Positions 1 through 7,446 of a stretch of 64,000 nt of DNA are shown here, in pieces. The DNA is from Streptomyces griseochromogenes (lineage in GTDB: Bacteria; Actinomycetota; Actinomycetes; Streptomycetales; Streptomycetaceae). Positions within the stretch are counted from its first letter, which is position 1. Each line of letters opens with the position of its first letter. The DNA lies in contig NZ_CP016279.1 of the NCBI RefSeq assembly GCF_001542625.1, forward strand, positions 3,224,001-3,288,000, read 5' to 3'. The translations under genes were made by a program, and so were the position numbers. The notes beneath the pieces are model-generated. The model did not search any database and was not told the origin of the DNA. It worked only from the letters and a program-made list of their open reading frames with translations.

Positions 1-371
1 CCTTCGCCGCCGTGATGCTCATGATCACCGGGGTACTGGACCTCTTCAGAGGCATCATGGGGATCGCCCAGGACGACATCTTCGTCACCACGCCGAACTA
101 CGTCTTCAGGTTCGACCTCACCGGCTGGGGCTGGATCCATCTGGCCCTCGGCATACTCGCCATGATCGTCGGCCTCGGACTGCTCCAGCCGTCGACGTGG
201 GCACGGGTCGCCGGTGTGACCATCGCCGGTCTGATCATCATCGCCAACTTCCTCTCCCTGCCGTACTCCCCGGTCTGGTCGGTGGTGATGATCGCGATCT
301 CCGGCTTCGTCATCTGGGCCCTGTGCGTGGTCCGGAGCGACACCTCTCCGCAAGGGTCACAGGCCGCCTGA
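1..371 (+). CDS. Small multi-pass membrane protein, DUF7144-like (3' part only)
   Basis: The reading frame is open from the left edge, so the start lies outside the window. About 122 residues are visible. They show three to four hydrophobic segments separated by short loops, with a conserved-looking FDLTGWGWIHLALG stretch at the start of the second one. This pattern matches the small actinobacterial DUF7144 membrane proteins, whose function is unknown. The frame ends at TGA and is followed by about 150 bp with no gene before the repair gene on the same strand. A role cannot be inferred from the sequence. Confidence 0.75.
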   Translation, partial: FAAVMLMITGVLDLFRGIMGIAQDDIFVTTPNYVFRFDLTGWGWIHLALGILAMIVGLGLLQPSTWARVAGVTIAGLIIIANFLSLPYSPVWSVVMIAISGFVIWALCVVRSDTSPQGSQAA

Positions 372-523
372 CCGCCTGACGACCCCGGGGCGCGGCTGCT
401 CCTGCTCTGCGGCGCCGCGCCCCGCATTCCTCTGCCCGTAGCATGGCGGCGGCGCAGGCCAACGGCACGTACGTGTCGGATTCCCGCCAGCGGCCGGTCC
501 CGGGCGTGGACAATGCTGGACCC

Positions 524-2011
524 ATGCAGACAGCGATGCACCTCGACAGGGAGCAGTGCGTACGCGCCGCGCAGTCCAAGGACGCGCGCTTCGACGGATG
601 GTTCTTCACAGCCGTCCTGACCACCCGTATCTACTGCCGGCCCAGCTGCCCGGTCGTCCCGCCCAAGGCGGAGAACATGACGTTCTACCCGAGCGCCGCG
701 GCCTGCCAGCAGGCCGGGTTCCGGGCCTGCAAGCGCTGCCGCCCCGACACCAGCCCCGGCTCCCCGGAGTGGAACCAGCGGGCCGACCTGGTGGCCCGGG
801 CGATGCGGCTGATCGCCGACGGGATCGTGGACCGCGAGGGCGTGCCGGGCCTCGCCGCCCGACTCGGGTACAGCACCCGGCAGGTGGAGCGGCAACTGCT
901 CGCAGAACTGGGCGCGGGCCCCCTCGCGCTGGCCCGCGCGCAGCGCGCCCAGACCGCGCGGCTGCTCGTCGAGACGACCACGCTGCCCATGGCGGAGATC
1001 GCCTTCGCGGCCGGCTTCTCCTCCATCCGCACCTTCAACGACACCGTGCGCGAGGTCTTCGCCCTGTCCCCGAGCGAACTGCGCGCCAGGGCGCCGAAGA
1101 ACGCCGCCGGCACCGCGGGCACCCCCGGCACCTTCGTACTGCGGCTGCCGTTCCGTGCCCCGCTCAACCCCGACAACCTCTTCGGCCACCTGGCCGCCAC
1201 GGCCGTACCCGGCGTGGAGGAGTGGCGGGACGGCGCATACCGGCGCACGCTGCGGCTGCCGTACGGACACGGGATCGTCGCGCTCACGCCCCGGCCCGAC
1301 CACATCGCCTGCCGGCTCACCCTGAGCGATCTGCGCGATCTGACCGTGGCGATCAGCCGCTGCCGGCGGATGCTCGACCTGGACGCCGACCCGGTCGCCG
1401 TCGACGACCAGCTGCGCTCGGACCCGTTCCTCGCGCCCCTGGTCGAGAGGGCACCCGGCCGCCGGGTGCCGCGCACGGTCGACGAGGCCGAGTTCGCCGT
1501 CCGCGCCGTGCTCGGGCAGCAGGTCTCCACGGCCGCCGCCCGCACCCACGCGGCCCGCCTGGTCACCGCGCACGGCAAACCCCTGGACGACCCCGAAGGC
1601 GGCCTCACCCACCTCTTCCCGTCCCCCGAGGCGCTGGCCTCCGTGGACCCCGAGACCCTGGCCATGCCCCGCACCCGGCGCACCACCTTCACCACGCTCG
1701 TGCGTCAACTCGCCGACGGCGCCCTCCACCTGGGCGTGGATTCCGACTGGGCCGAGGCCCGCGCACGCCTGCTCGGCCTGCCCGGCTTCGGGCCCTGGAC
1801 GGTCGACGTCATCGCCATGCGCGCCCTTGGTGACCCCGACGCCTTCCTCCCCACCGACCTCGGCATCCGGCGCGCCGCAGGGGAGCTGGGCCTGCCCGCC
1901 ACCCCGGCCGCGCTGACCGCCCGCGCCGAGGCCTGGCGGCCCTGGCGGGCCTACGCGGTCCAGTACCTGTGGGCGACGGACAGCCACCCGATCAACTTCC
2001 TGCCCGTGTAA
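524..2011 (+). CDS. Ada-AlkA fusion: adaptive-response regulator and 3-methyladenine DNA glycosylase
   Basis: A 495-residue protein combining DNA-methylation sensing and base excision. Residues 1-75 form the Ada zinc/methyl-acceptor domain, with two Cys pairs (YCRPSCP and ACKRCRPD). Residues about 85-185 are an AraC-type helix-turn-helix (LAARLGYSTRQVERQL). The C-terminal half is AlkA-like: AVLGQQVS, then the helix-hairpin-helix LPGFGPWTVDVIA and the catalytic Asp in PTDLGIRRA. The ATG at 524 puts Ada residues directly at the N-terminus; an in-frame ATG at 443 would add 27 low-complexity residues. It is followed after 11 bp by ogt, so the two form an alkylation-repair operon. In this family, methyl transfer to an Ada Cys activates transcription and the AlkA half removes alkylated purines. 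Confidence 0.95.
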   Translation: MQTAMHLDREQCVRAAQSKDARFDGWFFTAVLTTRIYCRPSCPVVPPKAENMTFYPSAAACQQAGFRACKRCRPDTSPGSPEWNQRADLVARAMRLIADGIVDREGVPGLAARLGYSTRQVERQLLAELGAGPLALARAQRAQTARLLVETTTLPMAEIAFAAGFSSIRTFNDTVREVFALSPSELRARAPKNAAGTAGTPGTFVLRLPFRAPLNPDNLFGHLAATAVPGVEEWRDGAYRRTLRLPYGHGIVALTPRPDHIACRLTLSDLRDLTVAISRCRRMLDLDADPVAVDDQLRSDPFLAPLVERAPGRRVPRTVDEAEFAVRAVLGQQVSTAAARTHAARLVTAHGKPLDDPEGGLTHLFPSPEALASVDPETLAMPRTRRTTFTTLVRQLADGALHLGVDSDWAEARARLLGLPGFGPWTVDVIAMRALGDPDAFLPTDLGIRRAAGELGLPATPAALTARAEAWRPWRAYAVQYLWATDSHPINFLPV

Positions 2012-2022
2012 GGATCTCCGCG

Positions 2023-2535
2023 ATGAAGCAGCACACCGTGATCGACAGCCCCTACGGCCCCCTCACCCTCGTCGCCGACGACGGCGTCCTGTGCGGCCTC
2101 TACATGACCGGTCAGCGTCACCGGCCGCCCGAGGAGACCTTCGGCATGGGTGTCCCCCCGCGCGAGCGAAGCCGGGCGTGGGGGAGCGAGGACACTCTCT
2201 TCGGCGAGGCCGAGGAGCAGCTCTCGGCCTACTTCGCGGGCGAGTTGAAGGAGTTCACCGTCGAACTGCGCCTGCACGGCACCACGTTCCAGCGCGCTGT
2301 CTGGGACCAGCTGACCCGCATCCCGTACGGCGAGACCCGCTCCTACGGCGAACTCGCCGATGCCCTCGGCAACCCCAAGGCGTCCCGCGCGGTCGGCCTC
2401 GCCAACGGCAAGAACCCGATCGGCATCATCGTGCCCTGCCACCGCGTCATCGGCGCGGGCGGCGACCTCACGGGCTACGGCGGCGGCCTCGACCGCAAGC
2501 GGCGGCTGCTGGACTTCGAGACCAGAACACGCTGA
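2023..2535 (+). CDS. ogt: Methylated-DNA--protein-cysteine S-methyltransferase (O6-alkylguanine repair)
   Basis: A 170-residue suicide alkyltransferase that moves the O6-alkyl group of guanine to its own Cys. The active-site PCHRVIG motif is present near residue 137, together with RIPYGETRSYGELA and the recognition-helix region RAVGLANGKNPIGI. ATG 2023 follows the Ada-AlkA stop by 11 bp, with AAGGA overlapping that stop, so the genes are probably cotranscribed. Residues about 43-55 (start GVPPRERSRAWG) do not look like family sequence. They are encoded by a palindromic mini-element at about 2148-2196, which has lengthened a surface loop in frame. The stop codon lies inside a tRNA-tail-like sequence. 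Confidence 0.95.
   Translation: MKQHTVIDSPYGPLTLVADDGVLCGLYMTGQRHRPPEETFGMGVPPRERSRAWGSEDTLFGEAEEQLSAYFAGELKEFTVELRLHGTTFQRAVWDQLTRIPYGETRSYGELADALGNPKASRAVGLANGKNPIGIIVPCHRVIGAGGDLTGYGGGLDRKRRLLDFETRTR
2148..2196 (+). repeat. Palindromic mini-element inserted in frame in ogt
   Basis: A C-rich arm (TCCCCCC) and a G-rich arm (TGGGGGA) enclose GCGAGCGAAGCC. The same architecture, GGT(A/G)(T/C)C...CCC, then CGAGC(G/C)AAGCCG, then GGGGGAG, recurs at 50113-50153, and looser relatives lie at 42609-42648 and 20050-20097. Here it adds about 13 residues to Ogt without breaking the frame. Such intragenic hairpin repeats are known from Streptomyces genomes. The assignment here rests on the internal comparison of the four copies. 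Confidence 0.6.
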
Positions 2536-2547
2536 TTCGAATCCAGC
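2531..2547 (+). repeat. tRNA T-arm-like sequence overlapping the ogt stop: possible attachment-site remnant
   Basis: GCTGATTCGAATCCAGC can be read as a T stem (GCTGA/CCAGC, four pairs plus one A-C mismatch) around the canonical TTCGAAT loop, followed by TGCCCCG like an acceptor strand. No D-arm or anticodon arm precedes it, because the upstream bases are ogt coding sequence. It is therefore not a tRNA gene. A copied tRNA 3' end is what site-specific integration leaves at the distal boundary of an element, and foreign remnants begin right after it. The matching intact tRNA is not in this window. Confidence 0.35.
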
Positions 2548-2613
2548 TGCCCCGCCCCCTCTCGCCTGCCGGGGCACCGAGATACACCAGGTCAGAGCCT
2601 TGCGTGAGGTGGC

Positions 2614-2646
2614 GAAGGCCCTCCGTGATCTTCACGGAGGGCCTTC
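2614..2646. terminator. Perfect 15-bp hairpin downstream of ogt
   Basis: The arms GAAGGCCCTCCGTGA and TCACGGAGGGCCTTC are exact complements around a TCT loop. It lies 79 bp after the ogt stop. It could end the ada-alkA/ogt transcript, or it could be the terminator that often sits beside the attachment site of integrated elements. There is only a short T run (GTTA) after it, as is usual for high-GC actinomycete terminators. Confidence 0.6.
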
Positions 2647-2657
2647 GTTACGTCAGA

Positions 2658-2718
2658 TGGGAACGCGCTGGGAACGTGCGGTCAGGCGGCCGTCTTGCCT
2701 AGGTCATCGCTGGGAACG
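2658..2718 (+). repeat. Three direct repeats of TGGGAACG
   Basis: The octamer TGGGAACG occurs at 2658-2665, 2669-2676 and 2711-2718. The second and third copies are preceded by GC, and all three sit just after the hairpin. Short direct repeats near a tRNA-like sequence resemble arm-type binding sites of tyrosine integrases. No integrase gene remains nearby, so the role is inferred from position only. Confidence 0.4.
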
Positions 2719-2752
2719 TCGGGCGTGGCCTGGGGCTCCTGTTGCTTTCCGG

Positions 2753-2926
2753 CTCGCGGACGTTGCCAGCCTCGGTGAGGCCAACCTCGACTTCGCCAGC
2801 GTGCAGCTGATGTTCCTGCCTGATGAACTGGACGGGGCCGTGGCAGCGTTCGAAGCCGCACGCTCGACGGCCTTGGCGGATCAGCGGTGGGTGGCCGGGC
2901 TGAAGCAGTACGAGCCGGTTCTCAAT
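2753..2926 (+). pseudogene. Unidentified gene fragment at the edge of the accessory scar
   Basis: In this frame 58 residues read like a genuine protein tail (for example ASVQLMFLPDELDGAVAAFE and ADQRWVAGLKQYEPVL), with alternating hydrophobic and charged residues and sensible codon use. The frame continues upstream only into repeat-rich sequence without a convincing start. Downstream the coherent sequence breaks at about 2926, where toxin-family sequence begins in another frame. It is best read as the internal or C-terminal piece of a gene lost during rearrangement. I do not recognise the family. Confidence 0.35.
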
Positions 2927-2937
2927 GTGCCGCAACC

Positions 2938-3846
2938 TGGTTGTTGCTGGGCCAGGCCGGAGACTCCGGGCTGTGCCGGAAGCTATTGGGGGACAAGAGG
3001 GCGCGCTCGGCACTGGGACAGCAGTGCCGGAGTGATCTGAGCTGCTCAGAACTGGGCGCGGCCGCCAAGCGGGCCACCACGGGTACTTCGGCGGGGAAGC
3101 ACTCCCTTCAGCAGGCACGCTCCATGCAGAACCTGTTGTTGGCCATGGATGACAAGGTCGGTACGGGCGCGCATGGAATGGACCCCGCCCTCGCCGTTCC
3201 CTTCGCCGAAGCACTGGCCGACTACGCGGACGACACGGACCAGATCCTCACCTCCGTGAACGTCGACTACATTCGCGCAGACACCCAGAACACCTCCCCG
3301 TGGCAGGATCGGGCCGGCGTGCACATGTCCGTCTCGGTGGATTCCCTGCTCCATGTCGTGCGCGGACTGTCGGACAGCCCTGGTGCGTACGCCACGATGC
3401 GCGAGGCTGCCACCCGGCACATCGCGGCCGACTTCGTGGCGACCCCCCGCACCGCAGACAAGGTCACGCTCGGCCTGCGCGCCAAACTGGCCGGTCGGAT
3501 CCTCGGTTCCCTGGACGGTGTGGCCCAGAACGTCACGCAGGACAAACGGCAGACCGAGGGAGGGAAATGGGGTGCGGACGTCGTCGCGCGCCTCGCGGCG
3601 AACGCGGAGGCACCGCCCGCCTACCATCAGGATCCAGTTGGTCACCTGCTGTACTCATGGAAACGGGAACTGAAGGGCGCAGGCTCGAAGGACCCGCTCA
3701 CACAGTTGGAAGCGCAGAGCAAGGACATGACCCGGTCGTGGGCTCGGGCGCTGGAGCTGGGGGCTGGTATGCGGGACTCACTGCCCGACGAGTCCCGCGA
3801 CAGCGCGATCGGGGCCCGTGGCGAGGCCCTCGACACGCTGCGGTGA
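2938..3846 (+). pseudogene. 5'-truncated exported protein, paralogue of the deaminase-toxin gene downstream
   Basis: From WLLLG onward this protein aligns with the gene at 3961-4869. Shared features are LLGDKR..SALG, SCSELGA, KHSLQQA/RHSLQQA, the P(F/L)AE(A/S)LADYA block, and Cys residues flanking the GDKR segment. The signal or membrane segment that precedes WLLLG in the paralogue is missing. Upstream sequence belongs to another frame, and the first GTG in frame (2887) would give an unrelated N-terminus. After about residue 110 the two diverge. This copy has about 190 residues of mostly helical, charged sequence ending at TGA 3846 and no deaminase motifs. It is either a broken family member with a different C-terminal module or a decayed structural partner. 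Function unknown. Confidence 0.55.
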
Positions 3847-3960
3847 TCTGAGGCGCTGGGCTCCGAACCGGGTGCACTGCTTCTCGGACATCGCCCCCCG
3901 CCGTCCCGGTCTGGCACTTCTTCATGGAAATCCATATCTGAAGCGCCCTTTTGCCGCCTA

Positions 3961-4869
3961 CGGCGTCTTCGCATCGTCATCGCCGCCGTCGTCGCTTGTG
4001 CGATGGCGGCCGGTGGTGTCGCGGCATGGCTGCTTCTGGGCTCGGACGGGCACGCGGGAATGTGCGACGACTTGCTCGGTGACAAGCGTCTTCACTCGGC
4101 GCTGGGCGGCGGCTACCGGTCCGGGATGAGCTGTTCCGAACTCGGGGCGGTCGTAGAGAAGGCCACCGTGGACGCCGAGCCTCACCGGCACTCGCTCCAG
4201 CAGGCGTAGACGATCAAGACCGTTCTGGTGGCTGTCGGCGAGAGCCTGGCAAAGAACAGCCAGCGCGTTGACGCCACTCTCCGTATACCCCTCGCCGAAT
4301 CCCTCGCGGACTACGCGCCGGACACCGCGTCGATCCTGGCACGCGTCACCTCGAACAAGACCCCTCCGGGTTCGACCGACCTCGCGCGCGCCACACAAAT
4401 CGCCCGGTTCTACAACGCTCATGAACGTCCCGAGGTATACAAACGCGGCGGGGCGAACTATGCCTCAGTCCTCTTCGACGACGAGAAGGGGCGGCGGTTG
4501 ATCCTGGTCGGCACCAGCGATCCCGTACACTCAGAGAGAATGCTCGGGTATCCGATCCTAAAGTCCGAGGAAAAAGCAAACGTCAGATCACTGTACACGG
4601 AACGTGAGCCATGCCAAGAAGGCAATATGTATTGTGACCAGTGGTTGGCGGAGCACTTCGACAAGGATATGGACGTCACACATAGCGCCAAGTACGATCA
4701 GGACGAAATGCGCCCCGACGGTACGGAACTCAGCAAGTACAGGCAAGATCGAGAGCACAGAGCGTACGTCAAGTGGCTGCACCAGCAGTGGAAGGATCAC
4801 GGCGTGAGCGGAGGGACCAGCAACACTATGATCAACCTCGGCCAGTCCGAGAACAAATTCCTTCCCTGA
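3961..4869 (+). pseudogene. Polymorphic toxin with cytidine-deaminase-fold C-terminal domain, interrupted by an in-frame TAG
   Basis: In one frame a basic stretch and hydrophobic helix (RRLRIVIAAVV...WLLLG) lead into the conserved GDKR/SCSELG domain shared with 2938-3846, then a unique C-terminal domain. That domain carries HSE (4528-4536) and TEREPC followed six residues later by Cys (4612-4635). This is the zinc-binding (H-x-E ... P-C-x6-C) signature of nucleic-acid or nucleotide deaminases, and looks closest to XOO_2897-type toxin deaminases. A TAG at 4207-4209 splits it, and no ATG or GTG precedes the hydrophobic segment in frame. Only a 213-residue piece from GTG 4228 could still be translated, keeping the whole deaminase domain but not the export signal. 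An immunity-like gene follows 31 bp downstream. Local AT content is higher than in flanking genes. Confidence 0.65.
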
Positions 4870-4900
4870 CCCTCGATAGCGGGAGAGCAACGAGGATTCC

Positions 4901-5473
4901 GTGCTGTTCGAACTTTCCCGAGAAGAGATGATCTCGTCTCTTGGCGAAGGAGCCATTTTCGTCGCGCCTGCCGGCTCCTTGGGAGACGCGCCGGACGACT
5001 CACCTTCGGCGCAGGTGCTGCTTTCGGTTGGAATTCCGACGGGCGCCTTCCAGCCGCAGAAGCGAATGGACTCCGGGCGCTTTCCTCTCGTCGACGACAA
5101 AATTGACCTCGCGGGGTACGAGGCTCCGCCCGGCTGCGAAGCATGGGTGGTGTTCGGCTGGATCCCGCAGACGCACCTGGCTCTCGATCCGAAGACCGGA
5201 AAGGTGCACGGATTCTCCGAGAACGGTGGTCTCGTTCAGGATCTCCACACGGATATCTCCTCTCTCGCCTACCTCGCCTTCGCATTGCATCGCCTGCTGA
5301 AGGAATTCGACTGGAGCGACGACGAGGAAAACGAAGAAGACGACTTCGAGCGGCTCGCAGAATCGTTGGACGGCATCCGCGCCTTTGTGGAGGAGCGTGA
5401 CCCGCTCCCTTTCAGCGGGAACAGCGTCTGGCCGGCCGTCCTGGATGACATGGCAGCCGGCATGTGGTCCTGA
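4901..5473 (+). CDS. SUKH-4-like immunity protein for the deaminase toxin
   Basis: A 190-residue soluble acidic protein starting at GTG 4901, 31 bp after the toxin stop, with CGAGGA as a weak ribosome binding site. Central features are a WVVFGWIP segment, LALDPKTGKVHGF and then LVQDLHTDISSLAYLAFALH. This order (short strands, a Leu-Asp-x-x-Thr-Gly turn, then a helix rich in Ser/Leu/Phe) is typical of SUKH-4 immunity proteins. These bind and neutralise toxins delivered by sister cells and are often paired with deaminase toxins. The acidic run DDEENEEDDFERL and the C-terminal helix are further along. No signal peptide is present, as expected for a cytoplasmic antidote. It appears intact although its toxin is damaged. 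Confidence 0.6.
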   Translation: MLFELSREEMISSLGEGAIFVAPAGSLGDAPDDSPSAQVLLSVGIPTGAFQPQKRMDSGRFPLVDDKIDLAGYEAPPGCEAWVVFGWIPQTHLALDPKTGKVHGFSENGGLVQDLHTDISSLAYLAFALHRLLKEFDWSDDEENEEDDFERLAESLDGIRAFVEERDPLPFSGNSVWPAVLDDMAAGMWS

Positions 5474-5627
5474 ACGATCTCGTCTCATCCATGGTCCGAC
5501 CGAGCGGCTCGCCCCGAGAGGGGTGGGCCGCCTAAGCTGTCGACGATCAAGATTTTCCCCGCTAGGTGTGGTTTGAGCGTCATATAATTCCCCGTACCGA
5601 ATTCTCCGGGGGCGGGCGAAGCGCCAG

Positions 5628-6258
5628 ATGATCGAGAGCTTCACCGCCCCGTTGGTGATGAGCCTGGAGCAGCTGAAGGCCGAGGTTGCCGAGCTGCTGC
5701 GAGCCGATGAGCTGTCGGCACGACGCTGGGCGTGCGAGGTGCCGGGCTGTGACGGGCTGCCGTATGAGGGCTGGCGGCACCACCATGCTCGCGCGGCGCA
5801 GCGACAGCCGTCGTGGTTGTGGACGGTGTGGATGTTGCTGACCGGGCGCGGCTGGGGGAAGAGTCGTACGGCGGCAGAGACGGTCAGGGAGTGGGCGAAG
5901 ACGCCCGGGTTGCAGATCGCTGTGGTCGCGAAGAACGCCACCCTGGTGCGCGACATCTGCTTCGACTCCCCGAAGTCCGGCCTGTTGTCGGTGATCCCGC
6001 CAGAGGACGTGGCCAAGTACAACTCGTCGCTGGGCGAGACGACGCTGCGGCTGAAGAACGGCACGCGGATACGCGGGTTCGGTGCGGAGACGCCGGACAA
6101 CCTGCGTGGCTGGGCGTTCGACAAGGCCTGGTGCGACGAGTACGGGGCCTGGTCCCGGCACACCGCGCAGGAGGTGTACGACATGGTGTGGTTCTGCCTG
6201 CGCGAGGTGGACACCCTACAGGTCGCTATCTCCACGACGCCGAAGCCGCTGCGAAGCC
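5628..6258 (+). pseudogene. Phage terminase large subunit, N-terminal ATPase fragment
   Basis: About 210 residues of a TerL protein, the DNA-packaging motor of tailed phages. A Walker A-like GRGWGKSRT, an adenine-side AVVAKNATLVRD region, Walker B AWCDEYG, and the coupling motif STTPKP are visible in the right order. A full TerL has 430-550 residues and a nuclease domain. Here family sequence stops at about 6258, and the frame runs on to 6386 into the 3' side of the next gene. ATG 5628 gives an N-terminus with a helix and CEVPGC, but ATG 5649 is also possible. No other phage genes remain, so this is a relic of a prophage or mobile element. Confidence 0.75.
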
Positions 6259-6309
6259 CACGTGAGCCGCGACGATCCCAGGCCTCCCGGGACCGGGCGG
6301 GCACAGGGC

Positions 6310-6621
6310 CTAGCCGCCCATCACCCAGCGCACGGCCGCGACCGCTCCGAGCAACAGGGCCGGACCTGCCCACCACCACCCCATGATCCGGCGCACCGAC
6401 GGCAGCGCCCACAACGCCGCCGCCGAAACAGCGGCTCCGATCGCGAAGACGCACGACAGGACGATGCCCCTGTACGCGTCGTCGTCCCACGGCCCGGACG
6501 GCCGAACGGTCAGTGCCGTCCAGCAGAAGAACGCGGCGACGAGGGTGAGAAGGGCGAGGGGCACGGCGAGCACCATGCGCAGGCAACCGCGGTCGTCGTC
6601 CGGGTGATGGGGGCGGGGCAT
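6310..6621 (-). CDS. Small membrane protein of unknown function
   Basis: A 103-residue protein with a charged N-terminus (RPHHPDDDRG) and four hydrophobic segments. Pro- and Gly-containing loops separate them, one with WDDDAYRG. It starts 21 bp after the SIR2 stop, so it is probably the last gene of the operon that starts with the ADP-ribosylglycohydrolase. Its start codon overlaps no other gene, and codon usage matches the operon. No family could be named. A membrane partner for the NAD/ADP-ribose enzymes is possible but unproven. Confidence 0.55.
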   Translation of the reverse strand: MPRPHHPDDDRGCLRMVLAVPLALLTLVAAFFCWTALTVRPSGPWDDDAYRGIVLSCVFAIGAAVSAAALWALPSVRRIMGWWWAGPALLLGAVAAVRWVMGG

Positions 6622-6642
6622 CGGTGCGGTGCGTTCCTCGAC

Positions 6643-7368
6643 TCAGCCGCTCAGGGTGCGCAGCAGCCTGGGCAGCGCGGTGCCGATGGGTTCCCGGACG
6701 ATCTCGTCGGCGCGCTCGTCGTAGGGCGTCGGCTCGGCGTTGACGATGACGAGCCGTGCGCCGTGGTCGGCGGCGATCCCGGCGAGGCCGGCGGCGGGCT
6801 GCACCTGGAGGCTGGAGCCGACGGCGAGGAACAGGGTGCACGCCTTGCTGATCGCCACGGCCTCGCCGAGGACCACCGGGTCCAGCCGCTCCCCGAACAT
6901 GACCGTCGCCGACTTCAGGACGCCGCCGCACTCCAGGCACGGCGGATCGTCCTCGCCGGCCTCGACCCGGGCGAGGGCGTCCTCCATCGGCCCGCGCGCG
7001 TGGCACTTGGTGCACACGACACTGCGCGCGCTGCCGTGCAGTTCGAGCACCTTGCGGGCGGGCGTCCCGGCGAGCTGGTGCAGACCGTCCACGTTCTGCG
7101 TGATCACCCGCACCGGTATGCCGGACCGCTCCAGCTCGGCGATGGCCACATGCGCGGCGTTGGGCTCGGCCCGCAGCGTGCGGTTCTTGCGGCGCATCTG
7201 CCACGACCGCCGGCGGATCTCCGGATCGCCCATGTAGTACTCGTACGTCACGAGCTTCTCGGCCTCGGGATCCTTCCGCCACAGCCCGTTCGGCCCGCGG
7301 TAGTCCGGGATGCCGGAGTCGGTGGAGATGCCGGCCCCGCTGAGCACGGCGACGAGGGGCTTGGTCAT
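6643..7368 (-). CDS. SIR2-family NAD-dependent protein deacylase
   Basis: A 241-residue sirtuin that removes acyl groups from lysines, consuming NAD and releasing nicotinamide and O-acyl-ADP-ribose. The NAD-binding motif GAGISTDSGIPDYRG is near the N-terminus. QNVDGLH and the catalytic His in ELHG follow, then a Cys4 zinc ribbon (VCTKC and PPCLECGG), FGERLD, and the VGSSLQVQPAAGL cap. The length is that of bacterial CobB enzymes. It is the third gene of a minus-strand operon behind the ADP-ribosylglycohydrolase and the NUDIX hydrolase. That fits handling of ADP-ribose products, but the specific acyl substrate cannot be read from sequence. Confidence 0.93.
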   Translation of the reverse strand: MTKPLVAVLSGAGISTDSGIPDYRGPNGLWRKDPEAEKLVTYEYYMGDPEIRRRSWQMRRKNRTLRAEPNAAHVAIAELERSGIPVRVITQNVDGLHQLAGTPARKVLELHGSARSVVCTKCHARGPMEDALARVEAGEDDPPCLECGGVLKSATVMFGERLDPVVLGEAVAISKACTLFLAVGSSLQVQPAAGLAGIAADHGARLVIVNAEPTPYDERADEIVREPIGTALPRLLRTLSG

Positions 7369-7446
7369 GCCGTCGAGGGTAGGCCGGGCCGGGCGGGCGC
7401 CGCGAACCTTTATCGCCCGGGCAACGGCTCCGGTGCCGCGGCGGCG

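Noticed and set aside
98..1987. 629-residue open frame on the minus strand opposite Ada-AlkA
   Set aside because: Low-complexity, Gly/Arg/Val-rich product without motifs. It is the antisense of a gene with clear Ada and AlkA motifs.
2531..2547. A tRNA gene
   Set aside because: Only a T-arm-like stretch exists; the upstream bases are ogt codons and no anticodon arm can be formed.
5000..7282. 760-residue frame on the minus strand over the immunity gene and terminase
   Set aside because: No domain is visible, and it overlaps the SIR2 gene out of frame. The three plus-strand or in-frame genes it covers are better supported.
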